A stretch of 64,000 nucleotides of DNA from Ailurus styani. Lineage: Eukaryota > Chordata > Mammalia > Carnivora > Ailuridae. Of this stretch, positions 41,830-53,449 are shown in pieces (within the stretch, counting starts at the first letter, position 1; every line of letters begins with the position of its first letter). The notes beneath the pieces are model-generated. The model had not been told where the DNA came from, searched no databases, and was given only the letters and a program-made list of their open reading frames with translations. The stretch lies in the NCBI GenBank assembly GCA_002007465.1, contig LNAC01000101.1:3944459-4008458 (forward strand), read 5' to 3'. A program made the translations under genes and the position numbers.

Positions 41830-41998
41830 ATGACTACATAATGTTCCATCATATGGATATACTCTAATTTACTTTACCAGTCCCTTAATGTTGAACATTC
41901 AGATTGTTTCTGTTTCTTTTGTCCTTGTTGTTACAATTAACTCAGCAAAAAACATGGTAGGGCTTAAATCTTTGTTGGCATTTTAGATTGTTTACTTA

Positions 41999-42160
41999 TT
42001 TTTTTATAATTTCATGGATGAGCTTTTTATTACTTTCATTTATTTTTTAATTTTTATTTATTTTTTTGTCTAAGTAAGCTCTGTACCTAGTGTGGGGCTT
42101 AAACTCATAACCCTGAAATCAGGAGTTGCATGCTCAAATGACTCAGCCAGCCAGGCACCC
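41999..42160 (-). mobile_element. Old-type can-SINE with long tail
   Basis: AGTAAGCTCTGTACCTAGTG to CAGCCAGCCAGGCACCC. TAGATTGTTTACTTA (41984-41998) and TAGATTATTTACTTA (42161-42175) flank it. Confidence 0.88.
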
Positions 42161-42231
42161 TAGATTATTTACTTAAATTCCTTTGAAGAGAATTACCATG
42201 TCAAAGGGGTATGCTCATTTTTAAGGTTCTT

Positions 42232-42429
42232 TTTTTTTTTTTTAAGGATTTTATTTATTTATTTGTCAGTGAGAAAGAGAGAGAGCATAAGCAGGGGGAG
42301 AGTCAGGCAGAGGGAGAAGCAGGCTCCCCGTTGAGCAAGGAGCCTGATGGAGGACTCCATCCCAGAACCCTGGGATCATGACCTGAGCTGAAGGCAGACG
42401 CTGAACTGACTGAGCCACTCAGGCCCCCG
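42232..42429 (-). mobile_element. can-SINE with 14-bp TSD
   Basis: TTTTTAAGGTTCTT (42218-42231) and TTTTTAAGATTCTT (42430-42443). Confidence 0.94.
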
Positions 42430-42479
42430 TTTTTAAGATTCTTACCCAAAGAAATTGGTACTGCTTTTTATTTGCATTT

Positions 42480-42965
42480 ATTGGGACCCAACCTAACCTG
42501 GTCTGGGTTGGGATGGAAGGACAAGTATGTGGAATGGGATTGGGGAAGGCTTCCTTGAAGATGGGTTTTTAGATGTTCTCAGGGTATTGAATGTTAACTA
42601 AGGTGGAAGCAGATGGGGAGAGTGGGGAGAGAATGTTCTAGAAATCCAGACAAGGGAACAGAACGTGCAGATGCCACAGAGCTGCAAATGAGCACAGGCC
42701 TAGAGGAGCTGAGGCCAGAGGCGAGGGAGGGTGCCGTGAGATGGGCTGGCGATGAAGGCAGGGCAGGAGTCGGCAAAGCCTGGTGACAGACTGTAAACTC
42801 TACCCTGAAAGCAGCGGGAAACCATCAAAGGGCTTTAAGCAGGCCAGTGACATGATGGGGTTTGTACTCTAGAAAGGTCACTCTGGCTACAGTGTAGAGA
42901 ATGGACAAGACAGGGCAGGAAAGGATTCCGGGAGACCAGTTAGGACTGCTGCACAAGCAGGGCTT
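42480..42965 (-). mobile_element. L2 LINE, well preserved
   Basis: GGGAAGGCTTCCTTGAAGATG, ACAGAACGTGCAGATGCCAC, GGGCTTTAAGCAGGCCAGTG, ACATGATGGGGTTTGTACTC and GGTCACTCTGGCTACAGTGT follow reverse L2 in order. Confidence 0.85.
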
Positions 42966-43500
42966 CTCAGAATTTGCTCAACTGGCAGGGGAAAGGACAT
43001 TTCTTCTAAATTTCCATTTCTTTAATTTCTACTGAGGTTGGATGCTTTTATGTTGATTTGGCAGCTGTTCTTCCATCATTTTTGACCCAACGGCTCCTGG
43101 AGCGTTGTGCACTTTGAGGTGGTGTGGTCAGTCCCAGGACTCAGCTTTATGTGGGAGCCCTCGCAGATCAGCCAGGGGAGGCCATACTCTGGGTCCCTGG
43201 GACCAGGATTGTGGCTTCCAAGGCACACCAGCCTCTGCTCTCTCCAGTCTTCCCAAAGCAGGCACTGTGACTGGGGTGTTAGAAAAAAACACAGCGCAGC
43301 ACAGGGCCTGGTGACCAGAAAGAGGTCACTTCTCTGCCATCAGAGCTGGAGGAAGAGGCCAAGAAAGCAGCAGACTTGATGTAAATCAGAGTCTGCTCAG
43401 TGATTGGGGCAGCTTTGTTTCAGAAGAACCCAGCCATGGCTGTTTATTGCCAGCAGGCCATAAGCATTTGCTCGAGTGGAAAGGATGAGTAGAGAATAGA
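42965..43500. other. Unique intronic stretch
   Basis: Nothing recognised except an old-LINE-like phrase at 43010-43060. Confidence 0.35.
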
Positions 43501-44335
43501 GCCTTAGGTGTGAAGTTTACCTCCCCAGACCCGACTCACAGTTCAGCTGCCTCCCCAAAGTGAACAGCATCCAACTTGCAGATCTTGCCTATTAATATAT
43601 TTATTAGCTTGCTTGTTTGATAGCCACAGGCTTCCTGAGGAAATTGCAGGCAGGGGTTTGCGAAGAACATAGCCTGATTGGAAAAACTTTTCTTACTAGC
43701 TGGATGGTTGCCATGCTGTGGGGTCTTGTGCCTTTTGGTTCCTCCCAGAAGGTAGCCGGCTTTGTATGCAGTGTGCATGGCACCTCGAGTTCTACCCTAA
43801 TTGCTATGTGCAGGATCGCAGAGTGCAGCGCGGTGGCTGAGTAATGACCCTCCATTTCTCTTTGCAGCTTCTCGATTAGGAAGTCACAGGGACCTTGAGC
43901 CTGTGTTTCATTCCGGAGTGTTTTTCCCGTTAAATCAGAAAGGTTGTGGATTGTTAAAATGCTTCCATTGTAGCCAGCGGCCTTGTCATGGTACCCTGCG
44001 TACACACGGTCATGCTCTTGCTTTGGCTAAAGTCCTTCTTATCTGCCATTTAATTTTACACAAAGACAGATATGGCATAGAGTTAGATGAGCTGACCCAC
44101 CAGAGGCCTTCCAGAAGTTATTTTATTCCTGGTGACTATATAGGTTGACACATTTTTTAAAAATCATCAATCTGGTTGCAGAAGAAATACGTGTTTTTTG
44201 TAGAAATTTTTGGAAAGTTACCATCCTTCCCCTGAAAGACCCAAACAGAATAAAACATAATTACTCTCACCAATAACGTGTTCCTTGCTGTTACCAATTA
44301 GGATTAGCTTCCCAGGCTTTTTTCTTTTGCAGAGC
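43500..44335. other. Repeat-free block, possible conserved element
   Basis: 43800-44150 has balanced composition without repeat signatures and contains TTTGCAGCTTCTCGATTAGG (acceptor-like) near 43862. The overlapping ORFs of 115 and 133 codons on opposite strands have no family resemblance. 44150-44335 may be an old LINE remnant. Confidence 0.35.
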
Positions 44336-44341
44336 TGTATC

Positions 44342-44476
44342 TATCCATCCATCCTTCCTTCCTTCCTTCCTTCCTTCCTTCCTTCCTTCCTTCCTTTCTT
44401 CCTTTCTCCCTCCCTTCCTTCCTTCCTCCCTCCCTCCCTCTTTCTTTCTCTCTCTCTCCCTTCCTTCCTTTCTTTT
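44342..44476. repeat. Compound (TTCC)n polypyrimidine microsatellite
   Basis: About 130 bases of C/T on the plus strand, starting with TCCA then at least ten CCTT units. Likely length-variable. Confidence 0.95.
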
Positions 44477-44680
44477 TTTGAGATTGATTTATTTATTTGA
44501 GAGAGAGAGACAGTGTGTGAGCAGGGGAAGAGGCCGAGGGACAGGGAGATAAATATCTCAAGCGGACTCCACGCTGAGCACGGAGCCCTATGAGGGGCTC
44601 GACCCCACAACCCTGAGATCATGACTTGGGCTAAAATGAAGAATCGAAAGCTTAACCAACTGAGCAACCCAGGTGCCCCT
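44342..44680 (-). mobile_element. can-SINE with large (TTCC)n tail
   Basis: The SINE body is about 44475-44680 (ends CAACCCAGGTGCCCC). The poly-T/TTTC side has expanded into an almost pure pyrimidine tract at 44342-44476 of CCTT, CCCT and CTTT units. Confidence 0.9.
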
Positions 44681-44965
44681 TTAGCTGTACAGTTTTTAAT
44701 ATGAAGTTATATGTACTATTTTTATCTTGATTTTTTTTTCCCCCACTTAACTATGAGCACTTATCCACCATCACTTTTTCCCCTAACCCAGTGCTGAGAG
44801 TGTCAGTAGAGGGCAAGAAGCCTTTCCAGGCAGTGTGTCACCTTGTGGGACAAAGCTGTCATCCCAGTCAGGGTCTCATGGCTTCAGCCCATTCTGAGCA
44901 CCCAAGTCATTTGAATATTGCGGAGGTGGTAGATCATCATGCTTTGAAGGATGGATTTGATTTTT

Positions 44966-45390
44966 TTTTTTAATTTATTTGAGAGAGAAAGAGAGTGCAC
45001 AGCAGGGAGGGGCAGAGGGAGAGAGAAACTTTAGCAGACTCCAGGCTGAGCCCCGTCCTGCCTCCAATGTGGGGCTTGATCTTCTGATACCAAAATCAGG
45101 ACCTGAGCTAAAACCAAGAGTTGGGCGCCTGGGTGGCTCAGTGGGTTAAAGCCTCTGCCTTCGGCTCAGGTCATGATCTCAGGGTCCTGGGATCGAGCCC
45201 TGCATTGGGCTCCCTGCTCAGCCGGGAGCCTGCTTCCTCCTCTCTCTCTCTGCCTGCCTCTCAGCCTGCTTGTGATCTCTCTCTCTCTGTCAAATTGTCA
45301 AATAAATAAAGAAAATCTTAAAAAAAAAAAAACCACACAAAAAAAACCAAGAGTTGGTCGCTTAACTGACCGCACCAACCAGGCGCCCCT
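44966..45390 (-). mobile_element. can-SINE interrupted by a second can-SINE
   Basis: Outer reverse copy at 44966-45124 and 45358-45390, with TSD GGATTTGATTTTT at 44953-44965 and 45391-45403. Confidence 0.95.
45125..45342 (+). mobile_element. Nested can-SINE with perfect 15-bp TSD
   Basis: AAAACCAAGAGTTGG, a sequence from the host SINE head, at 45110-45124 and 45343-45357. Confidence 0.97.
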
Positions 45391-45404
45391 GGATTTGATT
45401 TTTA

Positions 45405-46415
45405 AAACAAGCCAATAACTTACCGCACCCCAGTGTCGTCTGCTGAGCAAAGCCACACTTGAGATGTGGCTGTAGCAAATGAGATTAGGCTTTTCTGGGT
45501 GACGTGGGCGGGAGGAGGAGGAAAGAGGATGCGTGGATGTTCATTGGACGCCTGGATGGCCCTACCAGGGGGGCCACTTGAAAGCCAGATCTAAACGTCT
45601 GCGTGAGCCCTGCATGTGCGGGGGTCCTCAAGCCCTGGGGGGGCCTTGAGAATCTCCTCAGGAGCTTGGTGTAGATGCCCTCAGGCCCGTGATAGGGGCA
45701 CGGGGAAGAGACGGTCAAAGGGACACGGACGGAAGTACCGTAACTGCAGTTGACACTGCTCATTTCCTACCAAACACCCATACTTCACCTCTCCCTTACT
45801 GATAGAAGCTTGATTTTTGTCTGGGGTGCTGTGTGCCTAGCTAAAACATTCAGCCCATCCCCCTGGCGCCCCAGCGTGGCCCGAGGCCGCAGTTCTGGCC
45901 TATGAGGTGAGGCAGAAGCTCCCAGGGAGAGCGCTCCTTCTTAAATAAAATGGCACAGCCCTTGGCCGCTTGTGTGCCCTGCCTCCGTCTCACAGTTGTA
46001 AGCATGGAAGCCCCAGGCCAGGGATGGCAGGGCAAGAAAGCACAAAGATCCCGGGCCCTTCCTGTAATCCTCGGTGGTTGCTCCCGCTCTATACTGCCTG
46101 CTTCTAGATTTCTTCTTGTTCCATGAGAAAAATAACCCCCCATCTGTTTAAGCGACTGTTAGTTTTTTAATTGCTTGCAGCTGAATGCAATCATAACTGA
46201 TAAGGTAATGTTTTAATATTTTACAAGGGGGAAATGTATTTACATATTGTGTAATTAAAAATGAAAAATAATTTAAATCCCCACAGATTTCTGGGCCCCA
46301 CGTCAGACGCACCGAAACGGAATCTTTGGGGATGGGACGCACGTATCTGTATTTTTAGCAAACTCTCCAAGTGATTCTGGTGCACAATAAAATGTGGGGA
46401 TCATTTCTGCATTCA
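45405..46415. other. Unique intronic stretch
   Basis: No repeat named. AT-rich at 46140-46270. Short ORFs only. Confidence 0.35.
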
Positions 46416-46419
46416 CCAA

Positions 46420-46760
46420 TACCGCTAGCCCCATTTTATGTATGAGAGGATTGAGGCTCAACGAGGTTTAACTACTTATCCCAGTATTTTTTTTAAGATT
46501 TATTTATTTGAGAGAGCGAGCAAGAGAGAGAGAAAACAAGCGGGAAGGGCAGAGGGAGGGGGAGAGAGAACCTTGAGATTCTGAGTGTAGAGTCCAACCC
46601 TGGGCTCGATCCCAGGACCCTGAGATGATGACCTGAGCCCAAGCCAAGAGTCAGATGCTTACGCGACTGTGCTACCCAGATGACCCTACCCCAATATTAA
46701 GTGAGCTTTACATCCAGGTCTGCGTGGTTCCAGAGTGCACTCTCCATCCTTACACCTCTG
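46420..46760 (-). mobile_element. MIR split by a can-SINE
   Basis: CCCCATTTTATGTATGAGAG, GATTGAGGCTCAACGAGG, then after the SINE CATCCAGGTCTGCGTGGTTCC and CCATCCTTACACC. Confidence 0.8.
46488..46686 (-). mobile_element. can-SINE inside a MIR
   Basis: Body GAGAGAGCGAGCAAGAG to GCTACCCAGATGACCC. Flanks TATCCCAGTATT and TACCCCAATATT are a diverged TSD. Confidence 0.9.
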
Positions 46761-47745
46761 GCCCGCTCCGGGGAGGCCTGGCTTTTGCTCCCACAACAGA
46801 GCCATGCTGCTTCTGAAAGGAACTTCCAAAACAGAAAATTCTAAAAGGGTTTGGACATAGTTTTACACTGTTTGCTGTCAAGGGACAGCGTCACTGCACT
46901 GTATATGTCCCCAGGAAATGGAGGGATGTATGGTTTCTGGCATGTTTGTTAAAAAGTGGACTCGTGTGTTCTTGGTCTTATCTTCTGCTCTGGAAACAAA
47001 AATTTTTCGAATTAGCTTTTTCCGTAGACTTTCTAGGGTTAAGCCACTTAGGAATTACTAGAACATCTCACCCATGAAAGGTAATTATGGTTGTTTTATG
47101 AGTGTGGAAGACATATAGCTTGTAAGTGCTAGAGTAGTCTCTTGTGAGTTATTAGAACTCACAGTATTCATGTTATACCAAATTAGCCATCAAGGGCTGA
47201 TAGATTTTATCTCTAGTTCATCAAGGCACTGGTCAGCGCTATACATTCATAACAATTAAATACACACCAGCTCTTCTCAAATAGGATCTTTGGATAAGGT
47301 GGCCACTTCAGGTTGTAATAATGTGATTTGCATGGGTATTTGGAGACCTGTGTGATAAGAATGACTTTCTGATGGGGGAGAGGGTTTTCGCTGTGGGCAA
47401 TAGGAGGTCAGAGTGCTTGAGACCATCAAGGGGCTGGCAGCATCGTGTGGATAAAGTATGGCCCGGGAGTTAGAAGCTTTGTGTTTGGACCTGCGTCTGG
47501 CACCAGTCCACCACATATCAGCATCTCTGACGTAATTCCAGATAGACTTCCAGAAAACACTCCGTTACCGAGGTCCTCCTATGGGAAGACATTTTGGGAG
47601 ATGCTTCTCCCTGTCACCTTTAAGGAGCTCATCTGGTAGTACAGGAGAAAAGACAGACACCCAAGTCTACAAAAGCAGCCATGGCCACCCGCTGCCTCCT
47701 CCCGAGGGCTGCTGTGCCCCAGGCCCCTTGCAGGCCTTTACAGAT
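46760..47745. other. Unique intronic stretch
   Basis: No repeat or exon recognised with confidence. Confidence 0.35.
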
Positions 47746-47759
47746 GTTCAGTTCCTTCT

Positions 47760-47935
47760 TACGAAGCTTGACAAGCTGTAGGTATTAATATTTCTCGAAT
47801 ATAGACGTGGAAACGGAGGCTCAGAGAGGGCTAGTTACTGGTGTGAAGTCACACCGCCAATAAATATCAGCGTCACATTTGAGTTCAGGTCAGCCTGTCT
47901 CCAGAGACTCTGCCCACCCCACCACGCCTGTGTGA
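47760..47935 (-). mobile_element. MIR
   Basis: GACGTGGAAACGGAGGCTCAG, GTGTGAAGTCACACCGCC, TTGAGTTCAGGTCAGCCTGTC. Confidence 0.85.
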
Positions 47936-48060
47936 CTGCCCTCCTGGGGCTCCACCCTGCTGTGGCGGCAGGTGAGAAAAGTGTGCTAGGAGGAGACCTC
48001 TTTGACCGAGAGGATTGGGGAAATCTTTACACAAGAGGCAGGATTTAAAGAGTCTAGGGT

Positions 48061-48168
48061 GGAGTGCCTGGTTGGCTCAGTCAGTAGAGCACAAGACTCT
48101 TGATCTCTGGGTTCTGAGTTCAAGCCTCACATTGGGCATGGAACCAATTTTTAATAAAAAAAGAAAAG
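48061..48168 (+). mobile_element. Short old-type can-SINE
   Basis: GAGTGCCTGGTTGGCTCAGT, GTTCTGAGTTCAAGCCTCAC, tail AAAAAAAGAAAAG. Confidence 0.88.
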
Positions 48169-48390
48169 GGCGCCTGGGTGGCTCAGTGGGTTAAAGCCTC
48201 TGCTTTCGGCCCAGGTCATGATCTCAGGGTCCTGGGTTCAAGGCCTGCATCGGGCTCTGCTTGGCAGGGAGCCTGCTTCCCCCTCTCTCTCTGCCTGCCT
48301 CTCTGCCTCCTTGTGATCTCTCTCCCGTTGTGAAATAAATAAATAAAATCTTTAAAATAAAAAAAAAAAAAGAAAGAGAAAAAAAAAACC
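48169..48390 (+). mobile_element. can-SINE inserted in the tail of the previous one
   Basis: GGCGCCTGGGTGGCTCAGTG head and CTCCCGTTGTGAAATAAAT tail variant. It directly follows the A-tail of the 48061 element. Confidence 0.95.
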
Positions 48391-48394
48391 AATC

Positions 48395-50600
48395 AAAAAC
48401 CCAAGAGTTTCCGGTGAGTAGAGGTAAGTCAGGAGAACGTTGGGTGTGTTCTGGAGATGAGAAGTCTGCTTGGATTGAAATGTATGGTTCCTTGTGGGGG
48501 TGGGAGGAGCAGGAAGAAGGAAACGAGGCTGGGAAAGTAACTGGGACACATTAGGAAGGGTACTCAACACCAGACTAAGTTTTCTAGGAAGAACAAATAT
48601 TTTTTATTTTATATAAAACTATTGTTGAAGATGATCGGTGCTATGCCACTCGTTTTTCCTTAATATAAGGATGAATTTCTTCTCAGAACTTAGTGTCAGC
48701 AAAAACAATTACCATCTTCCCTAGTAGAATGTCTTCTCTTCTGCCTTTAATCAGTGATGAAAGCAAAGACTGTGGAACTCCTTGTCTTTCCCTTCTTGCC
48801 CAGGCCACAAGGAAGCCCAGGCCTGATTTATTGCCTAATTGTAATTGCTATCTTATTTCTCCAGTGCTTGGTAAAAATTACATCTTTTATTCCATTTGAT
48901 TTCCAGTCTTTTAATTTTTTTTTTTTGCCTTGGGTATAAATTAGTATTAAAAACTACCTAAAATTCCTGTTGGAAGTAGGTAGGATATATTTATATATTT
49001 TAATGCTAACTAAGAAGAAACTAGACTGACTCGTTACCCTGTCACAAGGGAATAAAGAGCTGGAACAGGACAGTGAGTGATGCAAACTTTGTGGCATATT
49101 GTTGTCTTGTTTGCAAGAGGCTGCTGAGAAGGGTTAGGGTTAGGGACAGCAGATGAATTAGTCAGTTCCTGGGAACCCCAGGAGCCCCGAGGACCCTCAG
49201 ATTGTCAGGAGGGGCCTTCCGGGTGTGTGTCTGCATGGGGGGGCTCTCTCCAGCCCTCTTTGCCCCTGCCAAGTTTGAAGTCCTATGCCTGGACCACCTC
49301 TTCTTCCGTGGTCACAGCAGTCTCTGATTTGGTCATTCCCCAGGACCACCTGGGCTGATTTTTGGGCTCTAATTAGAAGAATGGATGAAAGTTTGTATGT
49401 TGGCAATTCTCTGTACCCCACTTTGTGGGACATTTACGAAACCATCAGTAAAGTGAGTAATGTGTAATGAGTAAGTAGAGTGTCAGCATCCCAGTCCCTC
49501 ATGGTCCACAGGCCTTGACGATGTCAGACTGGGCCGTCTCATTTCTGAAGATCCGAAGTGGAGGTCTTAGTTGTATGTCGCCTTCCTCTGTGCGCCCAGG
49601 CTTGGGCTGTGTACCTCTCCTGGTGGTCTTCGTGAAGCCACAGGACCGTCCCCAGAGAGCTGTCGCACATTGCTTTCTGAAGGCCCCTCACACATCACAG
49701 CTGCCTTGCTGGTGTGGAAAGTCATGTTGTGGTTGGTTTTCTAGAGTGTTCTTATTAACAGCAGCCGAAGTTCCTGAGACACTCTAGGGCGGGAGGCGCG
49801 TGCGACGGGGGTCAGGGGTTCTTGAAGAACCTGTTGAAAGTCGTGCGGAATTGTGTGTGCATGCGTGTGTGTGTATGCAGTTTTCTGGAATGGTCTTACC
49901 AGATCCTCAGAGGGAATATATTCTTCCCTTAGCATTTGATCTGAAAAGAGTTCAGAACCACTGCGATGAAAAATGACCTTCTATGGATTTCTTCCCGACA
50001 TTCTTGAGTATCCCCATCAAACCACTTCCCCCAGGGCCTGCTGCTCAAAGCAGCTCGGAGCAGAAATGATGGAGAAACACCCAGGGTGAGTGGGAGCCGG
50101 CCCTGGTAGGTCGTGGGGCTGGCCATGCAGCCGCCCACAGAGCCCTAGAAACCCCAGGGCCATCTCCAGCCCCGATGGGCAGCTCTTGTCCGCAGCGTTT
50201 ATGTGTCCCGGCTGCACTCTCGCTCATGACCTTCACCAGCGCACGAGCCTCCGACAGCAGCCACACGGCATTCCCCTTTCAAGTGTGCTCTCAGCTGTAC
50301 TTGGGGAGTCTCTCCGGACTTGGTATTAGGAACCACAGCCATGAGACTACTGACGCGCCCGCCAAACAAAATGAGGCTTTTCTCTGTGCTCCAGGGAAGC
50401 TCCGGACCGGAAGTCACTGGATTTTGTTTTGCCTTGCTCTCCACAAGCCCAGGGTGCCAGAAGCACTATGTGAATCAGAAATAGAAGCTTTGTTCCCTGG
50501 TTATCACTGCGGAATGCCTTTCCTGAATTGTTACCGTGGGTGTGAATAGCTCTACAGAAAAAAACAATAAACAAAGCAAAACCTAAGGCACAGAGGGCAG
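48395..50600. other. Long unique intronic stretch
   Basis: GGGTTAGGGTTAGGG at about 49133-49147 is a two-and-a-half-unit telomere-like word. A TG-rich run is at 49851-49876. Several overlapping ORFs of 60-124 codons at 50000-50630 on both strands show no family. No exon recognised. Confidence 0.4.
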
Positions 50601-50604
50601 CGAT

Positions 50605-50700
50605 TGATATTCTGTTCCGATGGACAAGCATTTATTGAATACCTACTGTGTGCTGCTAGAATTCCCAGTCTTTTGGGGAAGGCAGGTCCAGGAGGAGCCA
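50605..50700 (-). mobile_element. L2 LINE 3' fragment
   Basis: ACAAGCATTTATTGAATACC, TACTGTGTGCTG and GGGAAGGCAGGTCCAGG fit reverse L2. Confidence 0.6.
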
Positions 50701-50889
50701 CCGCGTGGTGACAGGGGCTGGAGGAGAATCAGCGAGCGAGGGTTGCCGGTCCCGAAAGAGCACAATTAATTCAGCTGGTGTGGGGCACGTGCGTGCCGGG
50801 TGTCGGGGCCTCAGCGAGAGGAGGCAGTGGAGCTGGAAGTTAAAGGAAGGAGGGAGCCTCCTGTGTTCTCTTTTGACCCTTTCCATTGT

Positions 50890-51485
50890 GTGAGCACGCA
50901 TTTTACATTGTGGTGATTAGTATGCACATAATACATTATGCTGCCTGTTTTTCATTTAGCATTCCTATACTGATTTCCACTTAGCGACTAGGCCAAAGTA
51001 TTTATCATTTAAAAAAGCCACGTAGCATTTTCGCCTTATTGATGTACCCTCGTTCCTCAGCCATCCTCTCATTTGTTGGGAGTAACGGAGTTTTTCCGCA
51101 ATTAGGCAACTTTGCAGAATCAGCTCTCCCCTCCCCCTCCCTTATTTCCTTAGGGGTGTATTGCTGGGTCAAAGTTATGAATGGTTTTATGCCTTTCCTA
51201 CTGAATGTTTTTTTCTTTATATCATGGAAAAGTTCCAACATGTACAAAAAGAGAAAGACTGTTAGGATGAACTCACATGTATCTGTCAGCAAGGTTCAAC
51301 TCATGGCTGTTTCTGGTCATCTACACTCCCCCCCCACCCCATCCCCTTTCCTGGATTATTCTGTGGTGAACTCCAGACATCATATAGTTTCATCTATAAA
51401 TACCTAAGTGTGTATTTGTCCCTAAAGGATAAGGTGTCCTTTAAAAGTGTAACCACAGCTTCATTATCACATCTAAAAAATAAAA
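50890..51485. mobile_element. Old LINE-like block
   Basis: 50890-51185 resembles the 41-42 kb block (GGGGTGTATTGCTGGGTCAA); 51205-51485 resembles the 36.5 kb block (ATATCATGGAAAAGTTCCAAC, CCTAAGTGTGTATTTGTCCC). Confidence 0.5.
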
Positions 51486-51510
51486 TATCTAGTCATCAAC
51501 TGAAAATTTT

Positions 51511-51711
51511 TTAAAAGATTTAATTTCTTTATTTGGCAGAGAGAGCAAGCACAAGTAGGGGGAGCAGCAGAGGGAGAGGCAGGCTTCCCGCTGAGGAATA
51601 CCCTCCTCTCCGCCCCCCCACGCCCCTGACATGGGGCTTGATCCCAGGATCCTGGGATCATGATCCAAGCCAAAGGCAGACGCTTAACCAACGCAGCCAC
51701 CCAGGTGCCCC
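51511..51711 (-). mobile_element. can-SINE with TSD
   Basis: CATCAACTGAAAATTT and CATCAGCTGAAAGTTT flank it. Its centre contains a C-rich insertion CGCCCCCCCACGCCCC. Confidence 0.92.
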
Positions 51712-51729
51712 ATCAGCTGAAAGTTTAAG

Positions 51730-52930
51730 GTTGCCTGCCATTTTCTGTGGCCATTCTCGGGAGGCCAAATGGTTGTTTGGACCAGCGTGTGCTCTAAGGA
51801 AGGTTTCACTTGGCCTGCCATTCGGAGGTGGGAATGTCCATGGAAAAGGGTACTCTTCTTACAGGTCCTGGCCTCGGAGGGAGACCTCTCTCGAGGGCTT
51901 CTGCTACTTGTCTGCTGTGATTTGTGCTGCACTGGGCGGTGGGTACTTTCCACCCGTTGCTCAGGCTTCCTCGAGTAAATCTGACTGTGCCACTATGTCC
52001 ACATACCAGCTTGCCTTGGTGTGATGTGTGGAAAACGTCAGGCTCATTTCTCCCTGCGGACTCCACTCCATTGAAGAATGAAATGCTGTCATGCTGTCTC
52101 TTCAGTGCTGAGGAAGCTAGATAGATACTATGTTTCTTTTTCTACAATAAAAATTCCGAGATGCTAGGAAAATGCCCATTCCCCACTGGATTCCCCACAT
52201 GATCATCTTATTTGCATGTTTCCCTTGGCAAGCTTTGTTTGGTATTATTCAAGGTGACCCAGTTAGAACCACTGTTTAAAGTCACGTTGTCATTAATAAG
52301 TTATACAACCTGTGTGTGATAAGTCTGTTAGCTCTGAATATTGTACAAGTAGGAATACATGCTGTGTCTGGTCTCTTCTTCATATTTAAATATGGTTACA
52401 TTTAAATGTAATCTCCCTGTTTGTTGTCGCTGTTGATATTCCCGATTTTTCTATGTTGATGGATAGGAGCAATTTCCCAGATGATTCAGAACCCTGTTGT
52501 ATTTGTCTTTGGAATGCTAATCACATGTGTATATTATGTCCTCTTCTCCCCCATACCAGCCCAGACTGGCTCTTGGTTTGCTCTTTCTTGACTAGCTGGG
52601 GACCCTACCAGGTGTTGAGAAAAACAAGTCATGAGTAACCCACTCTAGGGCAAGGGGGAGTTGATATTAATAGGGAGGCCTGGTCAGGATGAAAATGCCT
52701 TTTGGAAGATACTGGGGTAAGAGGGCTTTTATTCTTGGGGGAAAATAGTCTTTAGAGTCAGTAAAAAGGCTTACTTATGTTCAGGGCAGCCTCATGCCTG
52801 GTGCCTGGCTCTTTTTGATGGAAGAATTTAAATAACTGGATTTTAGTTTTGGTTATGAGTTTGCCATTCTATTTCTTAGTCTGTTGCAATACAATATCCC
52901 CCATTCTTTGTTTTTAAAACAAAATAACAG
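51730..52930. other. Unique stretch, possible enhancer-like core 52060-52450
   Basis: 52060-52450 is repeat-free and holds CTTATTTGCATGTTTCCC (octamer ATTTGCAT) and GTCATTAATAAGTTATAC. Conservation not tested. Elsewhere nothing seen. Confidence 0.35.
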
Positions 52931-52934
52931 AACA

Positions 52935-53445
52935 GATTTTTAAAGATTTGTCTCTATGCCAAATGCTTTTTACACATTGATTATTTTCACTTTTTAAAAT
53001 TTCTCATCCAGGCATTATCCATGTGCATCCTTTTTTTTTAAAACCATTTTATTTCTTTTGTTTATGCCATCACAAAAGGATTCTATGTGACTTTAATAAT
53101 GGCTGTAAATATTCAGTTGAATTGATAAATATACCATAATTTACTTAGCCATCCTTTTGCCTATTTCACATTTGAGAAGTTTTCATTTTTTTTTTCTTTA
53201 AAGATTTTATTTATCTACTTGACAGAGAGAGACAAAGCGAGAGAGGGAGCACAAGCAGGGGGAGTGGGAGAGGGAGAAGCAGGCTTCCCGCAGAACAGGA
53301 AGCCCGATGTGAGGCTCAATCGATCCCAGGACCCTGGGATCACGCCCCGAGCCGAAGGCAGATCCTAACGACTGAGCCACCCAGGTGCCCCGAAGTTCTG
53401 TGAATTTTAAATAATACTATATTGAACATGTTCCTGTGTGTAGCT
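52935..53445. mobile_element. Old LINE-like piece with a can-SINE
   Basis: CCATAATTTACTTAGCCATCC and, after the SINE, ATACTATATTGAACATGTTCC belong together. Confidence 0.5.
53190..53391 (-). mobile_element. can-SINE
   Basis: ATTTATCTACTTGACAGAGA to GAGCCACCCAGGTGCCCC; contains a 4-bp duplication CAATCGATCGATCC-like near 53318 relative to other copies. Confidence 0.93.
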
Positions 53446-53449
53446 TTCC

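Larger units (their letters stand above)
40925..42475. mobile_element. Old LINE-like block split by five can-SINEs
   Basis: AGGTCACTACTATAAACATTTTG minus ends, GCACTTTTCTTTGCAGAG, CCCTTAATGTTGAACATTCAG, GAATTACCATGTCAAAGGGG and ATGCTCATTTTTAAG follow the order of a common old LINE 3' end. About 600 bp survive; the rest of the interval is SINE. Family name not assigned. Confidence 0.5.

Noticed and set aside
49133..49147. Interstitial telomere repeat
   Set aside because: Only about two and a half TTAGGG units; easily chance.
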